Of a stretch of DNA of 64,000 nucleotides, positions 55,147 through 63,627 are shown one piece after another. Source of the DNA: Nocardioides allogilvus (GTDB lineage Bacteria; Actinomycetota; Actinomycetes; Propionibacteriales; Nocardioidaceae); contig NZ_PZYX01000001.1 of NCBI RefSeq assembly GCF_003047285.1, positions 186,001 through 250,000 of the forward strand. The letters run 5' to 3'. The position numbers were made by a program, and so were the translations under genes. The notes beneath the pieces are model-generated. The model was not told where the DNA came from. It made no database searches and saw only the letters and a list, made by a program, of their open reading frames with translations. Each line of letters begins with the position of its first letter. The stretch's first letter is position 1.

Positions 55147-56306
55147 CGCAGTGTCACCTCGTCGCCGTCCTCGAGGAAGGTCCGCTCGACCCCGTCGAGC
55201 AGGAACGGCTCCTTGCCGCCCCACGACAGCTCGAGGAACGATCCCCGCTGGTCGGGCTCGGAGCCGGAGATCGTGCCCGATCCCCACAGATCGCCGGTGC
55301 GCACACTCGCGCCGTTGACGGTCGTGTGGGCGAGCATCTGGGCGGGGGACCAGTACATCGAGGCGTACGGCGGACGCGAGACGACCGTTTCGTTGAGCAC
55401 GACCTCCACGTCGATGTCGAGGCCGGCCCGCTCGCCGACCGCGAGGTAGTCGAGCGGCTCGGGGTCCTGGCCGGGCAGGTCGGTCCACGCCGCCTCGAGG
55501 GCGGCCAGCGGGGTCACCCAGTGGCTGATCGAGGTGGCGAAGGACTTGCCGAGGAACGGCCCGAGCGGGACGTACTCCCAGGCCTGGATGTCGCGCGCCG
55601 ACCAGTCGTTGAGCCCGACGACGCCGAAGGTGTGGTGCGTGAAGTCGGCGACGCTGACCCGCTCGCCGAGGTCCGTCGGCGTGCCCACGACGAAGCCGAG
55701 CTCGGCCTCGATGTCGAGCCGGGTCGACGGTCCGTAGGTGGGGGTCGGAGGAGAACCGTCGGTTGAGCCTGTCGAAACCCGCTGGCCGCACGGGCGGACG
55801 ACATCGGTGCCGCTGGCCACGACGGTGCCGGCGCGGCCGTGGTAGCCGACGGGCAGGTGCTTCCAGTTCGGCAGCAGCGGCGCCTGGTCGGGGCGGAAGA
55901 TGCGCCCGACGTTGGAGGCGTGCTGCTCGGAGGCATAGAAGTCGACGTAGTCGCCGACCTCGATCGGCAGGTGCAGCTCGACCCGGTCGAGCGGGTGCAG
56001 GTGGGGCGCCGTGCGTGCCTCGTGCACGTCGTGGCGCAGCACCTCGTCGATCCACCAGCGCGCGGTCGCCCACTGCTCGGGGCCCAGCGCCATGAAGGCG
56101 TTCAGGCTCGGCGACCGCCACGCACGCGCCAGCACCGAGGCGGGGTCGCCGATCTCCGCGACGGGCGCGAGGTCGAGGACGAAGTCGCCGATGCGGACGC
56201 CGACGCGGCGCTCGGCACCGTCGAGCGAGAACACGCCGTACGGCAGGTTGTCGAGGTCGAAGAGCGAGCCCGCTGCTCCTTCCACCCAGCTGTGTGTGGC
56301 CGTCAT
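55071..56306 (-). CDS. fahA: fumarylacetoacetase
   Basis: 411 aa, close to the usual length. It hydrolyses fumarylacetoacetate to fumarate and acetoacetate, the last step of tyrosine/homogentisate degradation. Metal-site residues are in DFYASEQHASN, IEAELGFVVG and GLNDWSARDIQAWEYVPLGPFLGKS (Lys of the active site); YGVF and PVGYHGRAGTVV are family segments. Residues about 176-182 are encoded by a GGTTTCGACAGGCTCAACC-type repeat (55761-55779), an insertion in a surface loop. The ATG overlaps the upstream 283-aa gene by 4 nt. Confidence 0.93.
   Translation of the reverse strand: MTATHSWVEGAAGSLFDLDNLPYGVFSLDGAERRVGVRIGDFVLDLAPVAEIGDPASVLARAWRSPSLNAFMALGPEQWATARWWIDEVLRHDVHEARTAPHLHPLDRVELHLPIEVGDYVDFYASEQHASNVGRIFRPDQAPLLPNWKHLPVGYHGRAGTVVASGTDVVRPCGQRVSTGSTDGSPPTPTYGPSTRLDIEAELGFVVGTPTDLGERVSVADFTHHTFGVVGLNDWSARDIQAWEYVPLGPFLGKSFATSISHWVTPLAALEAAWTDLPGQDPEPLDYLAVGERAGLDIDVEVVLNETVVSRPPYASMYWSPAQMLAHTTVNGASVRTGDLWGSGTISGSEPDQRGSFLELSWGGKEPFLLDGVERTFLEDGDEVTLRYTARGTSGGRIALGEVTGRILPAT
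55761..55779 (-). repeat. REP-like dispersed repeat inside fahA
   Basis: Minus strand GGTTTCGACAGGCTCAACC with imperfect dyad symmetry (GGTT...AACC). I recall this sequence as a highly repeated intergenic element in Nocardioides and other actinobacterial genomes. It is in frame within fahA. No second copy is in this window. Confidence 0.65.
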
Positions 56307-57154
56307 GGCTTCTCCAGGAGTCCGAGGTGGGTCAGATCGGCGAGGGGCTCGAGGATCGAGCAGGAGCCGACGCCGGTGAACCACCGTCGGGCCTTGGTGA
56401 GGTCGAGCTCGCGGGCGAGGCCGAGCAGCTCGGCCTCGTCGGTCAGCTCCAGCGTCTCGGCGACGTCGGCGGCGCCCAGGCCGGAGTCGGCCTCGGCGGT
56501 GGCGGCCAGGACGTTGAGGAACCCGTGGTGCTCGAACCCGGTCTCGGGATCGCGATGGCGTACGGCGTCGTGCAGCCCGGCAGTGCACTTGAACGCGAGC
56601 TCGCGGTCGAGCGCGGCGTCGATCCAGGCAGCGACCTGGCCGGCGCTGGGGAACTGGTGTGCCTCGGTCCCGCCCGTGCGGAACTTCAGTCGCAGCTCGG
56701 CCGCGGCCACCTCGTCGGCCGCCGCCTCCCAGCCGTAGGTCACGTCGGCGGCGGGCAGCTCGACGAAGACCGGCGTCTCGTCGTCGAGGTCGCCCTCGAT
56801 CCGGGCGGCGTCGACGGCGGCGACGACCCGGCGGGCGTTGCCGGCCAGGTCGTCGAGGTCGCGGAGGGCGATCTCCAGGCCGGCGACCCGGTTGCCCGCG
56901 CGGGCGGCGAGGCGGAGCGCCCCGGCCAGCGCGCCCGCACCGCCGGTGACGACGATCGAGAGCGGGACCTCGGCGTCCGCCACGGCCGGCACCCGTTCAT
57001 CGGTGACGACGAGGGAGGCCACCAGGTCGGCGTACCACTCGTCTCGTCTCGCTCTGAACGCCGCGACCGCGTCGGGCAGGTCGGCGTTGCCGGGCGGGAA
57101 GACCGCCGCGTCGTCGAAGAAGCCGGTCCACATGGCTGGCAGCTGGGTGCTCAC
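56303..57154 (-). CDS. conserved protein of unknown function in homogentisate cluster
   Basis: 283 aa, no signal peptide or membrane helix. The sequence reads like an alpha/beta barrel: strands end in VPLSIVVTGG, GLEIALRDL, PVFVELP, LRLKFRTGGTEAHQFPS, LAFKCTAGLHDAVRH and HHGFLNVLAA, with conserved-looking Lys, Arg, His and Gly at strand ends as in an active site. It overlaps fahA by 4 nt and is divergent from hmgA. The pathway lacks a maleylacetoacetate isomerase gene here, so this protein is a candidate for that step or for a side reaction. The GTG start at 57154 has TACAGT 6 nt upstream; ATG 57133 is an alternative. Confidence 0.75.
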   Translation of the reverse strand: MSTQLPAMWTGFFDDAAVFPPGNADLPDAVAAFRARRDEWYADLVASLVVTDERVPAVADAEVPLSIVVTGGAGALAGALRLAARAGNRVAGLEIALRDLDDLAGNARRVVAAVDAARIEGDLDDETPVFVELPAADVTYGWEAAADEVAAAELRLKFRTGGTEAHQFPSAGQVAAWIDAALDRELAFKCTAGLHDAVRHRDPETGFEHHGFLNVLAATAEADSGLGAADVAETLELTDEAELLGLARELDLTKARRWFTGVGSCSILEPLADLTHLGLLEKP

Positions 57155-57160
57155 GCCGTT

Positions 57161-57166
57161 ACTGTA
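57161..57166 (-). promoter_or_regulatory. -10 box TACAGT, likely leaderless start of the 283-aa gene
   Basis: TACAGT on the minus strand ends 6 nt before the GTG at 57154. Confidence 0.4.
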
Positions 57167-57170
57167 GTCA

Positions 57171-57210
57171 ATAGGCGCATAGCGGACGAGAGGCGCCGAT
57201 TATCGGACGA
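57171..57210. promoter_or_regulatory. repeat-rich operator region between hmgA and the fahA operon
   Basis: Two similar units occur in tandem: AGGCGCATAGCGGACGAG from 57172 and AGGCGCCGATTATCGGACGA from 57190. The second contains the inverted repeat CCGAT-T-ATCGG. The 56-nt divergent gap is therefore likely a regulator site for homogentisate catabolism. Confidence 0.5.
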
Positions 57211-57222
57211 ATGGGAATACTG

Positions 57223-58425
57223 ATGGCTCACTACCGCAGTGTCGGGGCGATCCCGCCCAAGCGGCACACGCAGCACCGCGACGACACCGGGGCTCTCTAC
57301 TACGAGGAGCTGATGGGGGAGGAGGGCTTCTCCTCCGACTCCTCGTTGCTCTACCACCGCGGCGTCCCGTCCGCGCTCGTCGACAGCCAGGTCTGGGAGC
57401 TCGCCGACCAGACGCGCACGCCCAACCACCCGCTCAAGGCACGCCACCTCAAGCTGCACTCGCTGGAGACGGGCACCTGTCCGGTCGAGGGCCGCCGCCT
57501 CGTCCTCGGCAACAGCGACGTCCGCATCGCCTACGTCGTGACCGGCACGGAGCCGAGCCCGCTCTACCGCAACGCCATCGGCGACGAGTGCGTCTACGTC
57601 GAGTCCGGCACCGGCACCGTCGAGTCGGTCTTCGGCGTCGTGCCCTACCGCGCCGGCGACTACGTCGTCATCCCGCGCGCGACCACGCACCGCTGGGTGC
57701 CGGCGTCGGAGAGTCGCCTGTACGCGATCGAGGCCAACAGCCACATCCACCCGCCCAAGCGCTACCTGTCGCGCTTCGGGCAGTTCCTCGAGCACGCGCC
57801 CTACTGCGAGCGCGACCTGCACGGGCCGTCGTCGCCGTACGTCATGGAAGGGGAGAACGTCGACGTGCTGGTCAAGCACCGCACCAGCTCCGGCATCGTC
57901 GGCACCCGGATGACCTACGCGACGCACCCCTTCGACGTGGTCGGCTGGGACGGCTGCCTCTACCCCTACACGTTCAACGTCGACGACTTCATGCCCATCA
58001 CCGGCAAGATCCACCAGCCGCCGCCGGTGCACCAGGTCTTCGAGGGCTGGAACTTCGTCATCTGCAACTTCCTGCCGCGCAAGGTCGACTACCACGAGCT
58101 CTCGGTCCCGGTGCCCTACTACCACTCCAACGTCGACAGCGACGAGGTCATGTTCTACGTCGGCGGCGACTACGAGGCGCGCAAGGGCTCGGGCATCAAC
58201 CTCGGCTCGATCTCCCTGCACCCGGGCGGCTACGCCCACGGCCCGCAGCCGGCCGCGATCGAGGCGTCGCTGGGTGCCGACTACTTCGACGAGTCGGCCG
58301 TCATGGTCGACACCTTCGCCCCGCTCGAGCTCGGCGAGGGCGGCCTCGCCGTCGAGGACCCGGCCTACGCCTGGACGTGGGCGGGCCGGGGCCCCGACGA
58401 TCCTGCGGTGTTCTCGAACAGCTGA
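57223..58425 (+). CDS. hmgA: homogentisate 1,2-dioxygenase
   Basis: 400 aa from ATG 57223. Family segments: HYRSVGAIPPKRHTQHRD, EELMGEEGFSSDSSLLYHRG, GDEVMFYVGGDYEARKG (with a Glu of the iron site) and GSISLHPGGYAHGPQP (His of the iron site). It opens the ring of homogentisate to maleylacetoacetate. An ATG at 57211 (four residues more) is possible; the GGGA 6 nt before 57223 and the MAHYRSVG start typical of relatives favour 57223. Divergent from the fahA operon. Confidence 0.93.
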   Translation: MAHYRSVGAIPPKRHTQHRDDTGALYYEELMGEEGFSSDSSLLYHRGVPSALVDSQVWELADQTRTPNHPLKARHLKLHSLETGTCPVEGRRLVLGNSDVRIAYVVTGTEPSPLYRNAIGDECVYVESGTGTVESVFGVVPYRAGDYVVIPRATTHRWVPASESRLYAIEANSHIHPPKRYLSRFGQFLEHAPYCERDLHGPSSPYVMEGENVDVLVKHRTSSGIVGTRMTYATHPFDVVGWDGCLYPYTFNVDDFMPITGKIHQPPPVHQVFEGWNFVICNFLPRKVDYHELSVPVPYYHSNVDSDEVMFYVGGDYEARKGSGINLGSISLHPGGYAHGPQPAAIEASLGADYFDESAVMVDTFAPLELGEGGLAVEDPAYAWTWAGRGPDDPAVFSNS

Positions 58426-58431
58426 CAGCCC

Positions 58432-60054
58432 TCAGCCGCGACGCAGGCGGCGCAGCCCCACGGCCGCGACGAGGCCGACCCCCAGGGTGAGCCCGGAGGC
58501 CGGCAGGCCGATGCTGGTGGGCTCGGCGACGGGCTCAGGGCTGGCCACGACGCCACCGAGACCCTCGGTGACCCCGGCGTCGATCAGCTCGGCGTCGGTC
58601 AGCAGCGAGGTCGGGACGAGCGGGGGGACCTCGCGGTCGATCCCGGTGCCGTCGTAGTGGAACACGTCGAAGCCGCGGACCATGTCGTTGCCGTAGCCGT
58701 AGAACGACCCGTCCGCAGCGATCTTGTTGGTCTTGAACGACCAGGTGTCGGCATCGGGCATCACGTAGGACCCGACCTCGGTCATGCCCACGCCGTCACC
58801 GAACGCCACCGCGGCCGGGAGGGCAGCCACGTCGGCGAGGCCGGAGATGTCCAGCACGCGCACGCCCTGGCCGTACCAGGCGATCGTGAGCATCTCCTGC
58901 TCCGGGTAGATCCGCAGCACGTGCGAGGTGCACCGGGACTCGGGGGCGTTGACGTGGTCGATGAACCACGCCCCGACCTTGACCGGGGCGAGCGCGTTGT
59001 CGTCGGTGATGTCGTAGACGTGCAGGCCGCCGCCGGGGCAGGTGTAGGTGCTGGTGGCACCTGCCAGCTCGTCGGTGATCACGAGCAGCTCCCGCTCGTT
59101 GCCGTCCGCGTCGGTGAGGGTGACCGGGTCGGCCTGGTGGGAGACGTTGATGCTCGGGTCGATGATCTGGGACAGGATCGAGGGGTTCGCAGGATTGGTG
59201 GTGTCGAGCACCAGCGTCTGGGAGATGGCCGCCGAGTAGGCGCGGTCGCCGTCCGCGTCGAAGGTGACGTCGTGGGACTCCGATCCCAGCGAGGTCGGGA
59301 CCACCGGCAGGTGCAGGGTGTGCACCTTCGCCGGGGACTGCACGTCGGAGACGTCCCAGACCTCGATGGTCGGATCGGTGCTCGTGGCGAGGTCGGAGTT
59401 GGAGTTGTAGAGGTAGTCGCCGCTCGGGTGGATCGTCATGTTGTGCGACCCGCGGGGCACTGACAGGAACGACACGGTGCGCGGCTTGCGTGGGTTGGAG
59501 ATGTCGGCGATGACGGTGCCCAGCGCGCGGGCAGGGTCGATGCCCTGGGCGGCGAAGTCGTCGGCCAGGTCGCGGCCGCACTGCGAGGTCGAGGCCTTCA
59601 CGCCGCCGGAGTCGAAGGCGCTGTCGGCGGTGTAGGCGACGTACGCCCTGCCGCCGTTCTCCCAGACCTGGACGTCGCCCTGGTAGAGCGGGCAGTCGTA
59701 GTGCGCCGCCTGGCGGGGCGCGGCCGGATCGGTGACGTCGATGATCCGCAATCCCTTGCGCAGGGTGCCGGCCAGGGCGTACTCCTTCTTGCCGACGGTG
59801 ATGAACTCGACGTCGGAGCCGTTCTGGTTGACCGGGTCGAGCTCGCCGTCACCGTCGGTGTCGGTGGTGGCCTGCTCGTACTGCAGGTTGGCGACGAAGG
59901 ACATGTTGTTCGCCTCGCCCTCGGTCGCCACCTGGAGCGCGCGGACGTTGGTGGGGCTGTCGCCACCCCCCTCGTGGGCGAGGGCGGGGGCGGCTGTCAG
60001 CGAGAGCGCGACGGCTGCCAGGACGGCGCCGGAGCGCAGGACTGTGGAACGCAT
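58432..60054 (-). CDS. secreted LVIVD-repeat protein with C-terminal anchor (1)
   Basis: 540 aa. Signal peptide ends ALA near residue 26. Beta-propeller-like LVIVD repeats occur throughout (LRIIDVTDPAAPR, TVIADISNPRKP, IEVWDVSDVQSP, LVLDTTNPANPS, VRVLDISGLAD). The C-terminus is a short hydrophobic segment and an Arg cluster (GLTLGVGLVAAVGLRRLRRG), the look of a membrane or wall-sorting anchor. Several Cys and an acidic DTDGDGELD (calcium-like) loop are present. Function unknown. The next gene upstream is a paralogue. Confidence 0.8.
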   Translation of the reverse strand: MRSTVLRSGAVLAAVALSLTAAPALAHEGGGDSPTNVRALQVATEGEANNMSFVANLQYEQATTDTDGDGELDPVNQNGSDVEFITVGKKEYALAGTLRKGLRIIDVTDPAAPRQAAHYDCPLYQGDVQVWENGGRAYVAYTADSAFDSGGVKASTSQCGRDLADDFAAQGIDPARALGTVIADISNPRKPRTVSFLSVPRGSHNMTIHPSGDYLYNSNSDLATSTDPTIEVWDVSDVQSPAKVHTLHLPVVPTSLGSESHDVTFDADGDRAYSAAISQTLVLDTTNPANPSILSQIIDPSINVSHQADPVTLTDADGNERELLVITDELAGATSTYTCPGGGLHVYDITDDNALAPVKVGAWFIDHVNAPESRCTSHVLRIYPEQEMLTIAWYGQGVRVLDISGLADVAALPAAVAFGDGVGMTEVGSYVMPDADTWSFKTNKIAADGSFYGYGNDMVRGFDVFHYDGTGIDREVPPLVPTSLLTDAELIDAGVTEGLGGVVASPEPVAEPTSIGLPASGLTLGVGLVAAVGLRRLRRG

Positions 60055-60091
60055 GGAGATCTCCTGGGAGAGGGGGTGGGATGGTCTGGGA

Positions 60092-61615
60092 TCAGGAACG
60101 GCGACGCTGCAGCCTGCGCAGTCCCATGGCTGCGACGAGGCCGAAGCCGAGCGCGAGGCCTGGGGTCTGCAGACTGACCGCGTTGACCTGGCCGAGGAGT
60201 CCGCCGCCCTCGGTCGACGTACGGGAGGTGGGCAGGTCGACCTGGTAGACGTCGAGCCCGCGCACCAGGTCCACGCTGTAGGCGATGTCGCTCCGCTTGC
60301 CGGTCGCGACCTCGTTCTTGTTGTAGACCGGGACCCAGTAGGTGTCCCAGACCTCCGAGGCGCCCCAGACGGCGTGGCCGTAGGAGGTCAGCTGCTGGGG
60401 GTCCCGGACGTCGATGAACTGGGTGCCGCCGCCGTAGAAGCCCACCGCCGCGATGCCGGACTGGTGGTAGTCGAACCAGTGGGACGAGCAGAAGCCGCCG
60501 ACGGGCAGCGGGAAGGTGCCGAGGTCGGCGAGCTCCACCTTGTCCAGCGGCACGATCGCGCCCTCGCCGGCGTCGCCGCCGGGCAGGCCCTGCACGTGCC
60601 AGGCCTGGAAGGAGCCGGCCGTCTCGCAGTTGACGTCCTCGTAGTCCTCCTCGGTCACCAGCAGGACGTTGCCGTTCGCCAGGGCCGGCGCCGCTCCGGC
60701 GACGAAGTTCTCGGCGTTGGGCCAGAAGGAGTTGTGGTGGATGAAGTCGTTGTAGCCGTTGGCCGAGCCGTCAGGGTTGTCACCGCGACCGGCGGCGCCA
60801 CTGGAGGCCAGCAGCTGCGGGTCGCGTGGGTCGGTGACGTCGAGGATCCGGGTGCCGGTGCGACCCGTGTGGATGCCGTAGCCGGCCGCGAAGTTCCACT
60901 TGTGGCCGCCGGTCGCGATCGAGAGCGGCTGCACGCCGGCCGTGACGGCGTCGCCGTCGAGCTCGCGCGGGGCGTCGAGGTCGCGCAGGTCGACGATCGA
61001 GAAGCCCGTGCTGCCACCGGAGGAGTAGGCGTAGTCGCAGGCGGTCTCGAGGATGCACGCGACGGTGTGGTCACCGGTGGTGGTGGTCAGGCGAGACCGG
61101 ACGTGGGGATCGGTGGGGTCGGTGACGTCGACGACGACCAGCTCGTCCTCCAGCGTGGATCCGGCCGAGCCCTCGGGATCGGAGCTGGAGTAGTCGTAGA
61201 GGTTGTTGCCGACCAGCACGAACCGCTCCACGCCGTCCTTGGTGCGCCGCTCGCCGCAGTTCATCGCCTCGTTCTCGAAGACGATGTTGTCCAGGACACC
61301 GACCAGCTCCGGGTTGGCCGCGTCAGAGACGTCGAAGACGCTGATCGTGTCGAGACCGGAGAGGTAGAAGTACGGCGCGCTCTTGGAGAAGCAGCCGGAG
61401 ATGCCCAGGACGTCGGGGGAGTTGGCGAGGTGCTGGACGTTGTCGCTCATCAGCCCGAGGGCCGAGGTGCTGGCACCGGGGAGCGACGCGATCCGCGCCG
61501 GGTCGAGCCGGGCATCTGGCCCGGAACCGTCGTGGGCCGCGGCCGGTGCGGTGACACCGAGTGCGATGAGGAGGGCCGGGGCCAGGAGCGCGACGGCCAG
61601 GGGAGGACGGGACAT
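60092..61615 (-). CDS. secreted LVIVD-repeat protein with C-terminal anchor (2)
   Basis: 507 aa, paralogue of the gene that follows it. Signal peptide ends AAA near residue 27. Repeats include ISVFDVSDAANPELVG, LVVVDVTDPTDP, FSIVDLRDLDAPRE and TRILDVTDPRDPQLL. The C-terminal segment (GLALGFGLVAAMGLRRLQRRRS) closely matches that of its neighbour, so both are sorted alike. Cys are abundant (for example CFSK, NCGE, CSSHW). The genes are 37 nt apart and probably co-transcribed. Confidence 0.8.
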   Translation of the reverse strand: MSRPPLAVALLAPALLIALGVTAPAAAHDGSGPDARLDPARIASLPGASTSALGLMSDNVQHLANSPDVLGISGCFSKSAPYFYLSGLDTISVFDVSDAANPELVGVLDNIVFENEAMNCGERRTKDGVERFVLVGNNLYDYSSSDPEGSAGSTLEDELVVVDVTDPTDPHVRSRLTTTTGDHTVACILETACDYAYSSGGSTGFSIVDLRDLDAPRELDGDAVTAGVQPLSIATGGHKWNFAAGYGIHTGRTGTRILDVTDPRDPQLLASSGAAGRGDNPDGSANGYNDFIHHNSFWPNAENFVAGAAPALANGNVLLVTEEDYEDVNCETAGSFQAWHVQGLPGGDAGEGAIVPLDKVELADLGTFPLPVGGFCSSHWFDYHQSGIAAVGFYGGGTQFIDVRDPQQLTSYGHAVWGASEVWDTYWVPVYNKNEVATGKRSDIAYSVDLVRGLDVYQVDLPTSRTSTEGGGLLGQVNAVSLQTPGLALGFGLVAAMGLRRLQRRRS

Positions 61616-61720
61616 GGTGAGTCCTTCGGTCAGGCGGAAGCACGTCGCGGGGGTGGTCGACGCGCCTCCCGTGTTCTACGTCACACCGGGCCGCGGGCGC
61701 AAGGGGGACGCCCGCAGAGT

Positions 61721-61748
61721 CGGCGCCAGGGCAAGAGCACTGGCGCCG
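61721..61748. promoter_or_regulatory. inverted repeat before the Bcr/CflA-type transporter
   Basis: CGGCGCCAG (61721-61729) and CTGGCGCCG (61740-61748) are perfect 9-bp arms with a 10-nt spacer, 18 nt before the start codon. A possible operator or leader hairpin. Confidence 0.5.
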
Positions 61749-61766
61749 GGATGATCTGATGACCCC

Positions 61767-62990
61767 ATGAGCGCGGGGGAACGGGTCGACGAGGTCGCCG
61801 TACCCCGCTTCATCGCGCTCATCCCGCTGGTGCTGGCGATGCTCTCGATGATCGGGCCGTTCAGCATCGACACGCCGTTCCCGGCGTTCCCGCACATCCG
61901 CGACGAGTTCGGGGTGACGACGAGCGAGCTCCAGCTGATCGTCACGGCCTACATGCTGGCGTTCGCCGCGATGAGCATCTTCCACGGGCCGCTGTCCGAC
62001 TCCCTGGGTCGCCGGCCGGTGATCCTCTGGTCCGTCGGTGCGTACGCCGCCGCGTCGATCGCCTGCACGTTCGCCCCCACCTTCGAGCTGCTGCTGGTCG
62101 GGCGGATCGTCCAGGGCCTGAGCGCCGGCGGCGCCACCATCGTGAGCCGCACCGTCATCCGCGACATGTTCGAGGGCGAGCAGGCGCAGCGCCTGATGAG
62201 CCGGGTGGCGCTGATCTTCGGGCTGGCCCCGGCCATCGCGCCGATCGTCGGCGGCGGGCTGCTCCAGATCGGCCCGTGGCGACTGGTGTTCGCCTTCCAG
62301 GTGCTCCTCGGTGTCGTGCTCATCATCGCGACGCTCGTCGTCCTGCCCGAGACGCACCCGGTCGAGGCGCGGGTCCCGCTGCGGGTCGGCGAGGTCGTGC
62401 GCGGGCTGGTCGAGGTCGGACGGCAGCCCGCGTTCCACCGCCTGGCCTGGGCCGGCGCCCTCGGCTTCGGCGCGCAGTTCCTCTACATCGGCGGCGCCGC
62501 GATCTTCGTGGTCGACCTGCTCGGCCTCGGCGAGCTCGACTTCTGGATGCTCTTCGTGCCGATGATCGGCTCGATGATGGTCGGCTCGTTGATCAGCGGT
62601 CGCACCGCCGGGCTCATCACCCAGCGCAAGCTCGTCTCGATCGGCTACACCATCACGCTGCTCGGAGCCCTGGTCGGCGTCGGCATCTCCGCCTCACCGC
62701 TCGCGACCGACCTGCCATGGGCGATCATCGGCCCGAGCCTGCTCGGTCTCGGCAACGGCATGGCCTACCCGTCGATCCAGCTGATGACGCTCGACCTGCT
62801 GCCGACCCGTCGTGGCGCGGTCATGTCGTGCGCGAGCTTCCTGGCGCTCGTCTTCAACGCCGTCGCGGCGGTCGCGCTCACGCCGTACGTCGCCACCAGC
62901 ACGCTCGGGCTCGCGCTCGCCGCCCTCGTGATCAGCGCGCTCGGGTCGCTCTGCTGGGCACGGCACTGCGCGGCCACCCGAGACGTCTGA
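61767..62990 (+). CDS. Bcr/CflA-type MFS drug exporter
   Basis: 407 aa, 12 helices. The motif-A loop GPLSDSLGRRPVILWS and the RIVQGLSAGGATIVSRTVIRDMF segment (motif C area) are typical of the Bcr/CflA multidrug (DHA1) subgroup, as are the N-terminal PFSIDTPFPAFPHI and EFGVTTSELQLIVTAY. Substrate unknown. Its stop codon is 1 nt from that of the convergent TetR gene, so they are a natural pair in location but not co-transcribed. Confidence 0.85.
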   Translation: MSAGERVDEVAVPRFIALIPLVLAMLSMIGPFSIDTPFPAFPHIRDEFGVTTSELQLIVTAYMLAFAAMSIFHGPLSDSLGRRPVILWSVGAYAAASIACTFAPTFELLLVGRIVQGLSAGGATIVSRTVIRDMFEGEQAQRLMSRVALIFGLAPAIAPIVGGGLLQIGPWRLVFAFQVLLGVVLIIATLVVLPETHPVEARVPLRVGEVVRGLVEVGRQPAFHRLAWAGALGFGAQFLYIGGAAIFVVDLLGLGELDFWMLFVPMIGSMMVGSLISGRTAGLITQRKLVSIGYTITLLGALVGVGISASPLATDLPWAIIGPSLLGLGNGMAYPSIQLMTLDLLPTRRGAVMSCASFLALVFNAVAAVALTPYVATSTLGLALAALVISALGSLCWARHCAATRDV

Positions 62991-62991
62991 C

Positions 62992-63621
62992 TCAGGCGTC
63001 GCGGAACGCCCGGTGCACCGCGCTGCCGACGAACTCGCCGAGCTCGTCGGGACCCCAGTCGTTGCCGTCGTCGAGCAGCGAACGGACCGCGGCTTCGCAC
63101 GAGGACATGAAGAACTCGATCAGGACGGGGAGCTTTCGGCCCAGTTCGGGCGTGTTCCACCACCGGACCATCGCCGGGCCGATCCAGGCGGTCGCCTGGG
63201 CCTGGACGAGGGTGCGTGCAGCGCGGAAGCGCTCGGAGAGCGCAGGATCGGGTTCGCCGGTCAGCAACAGGTGCCATGAGTCCGGCCGGGTCGCCGCGGC
63301 CGCGAGCAGCGAGCGGAAGCCCTCGGTGAATGCCTGCTCGGGCTCGAGGGTCGTGCCCGAGCCGCGAAGTGCGTCGAGCACTGCCTCGAGCAGCGCTGCG
63401 GACTCTCGGTCCAGCAGCGCCTCGACCATGTCCACGCGGTCGGAGAAGCAGGCGTAGACCACCGGCCGCGTCACGTCCATCTCGGCCGCGACCGCTCCCA
63501 CGGTGACCGCTCCGATGCCGTCGCGGACCGCAATCGCGAGCGCGGCGTCGAGCACCTGTGGACGTCGTCGCTCCGGCCCGAGGTGCGGGGCGCGCTGGCG
63601 AGCGCGGGTCTTCGCGGGCAT
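62992..63621 (-). CDS. TetR-family regulator
   Basis: 209 aa. N-terminal helix-turn-helix (LDAALAIAVRDGIGAVTVGAVAAEMDVTRPVVYACFSDR) about residues 24-65, then a variable helical ligand-binding domain. The ATG at 63621 has TAGGAT 6 nt upstream, so the message is likely leaderless. It is divergent from the oxygenase gene at 63735 and probably represses it; it may also act on the exporter. Confidence 0.87.
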   Translation of the reverse strand: MPAKTRARQRAPHLGPERRRPQVLDAALAIAVRDGIGAVTVGAVAAEMDVTRPVVYACFSDRVDMVEALLDRESAALLEAVLDALRGSGTTLEPEQAFTEGFRSLLAAAATRPDSWHLLLTGEPDPALSERFRAARTLVQAQATAWIGPAMVRWWNTPELGRKLPVLIEFFMSSCEAAVRSLLDDGNDWGPDELGEFVGSAVHRAFRDA

Positions 63622-63627
63622 GGCCGA

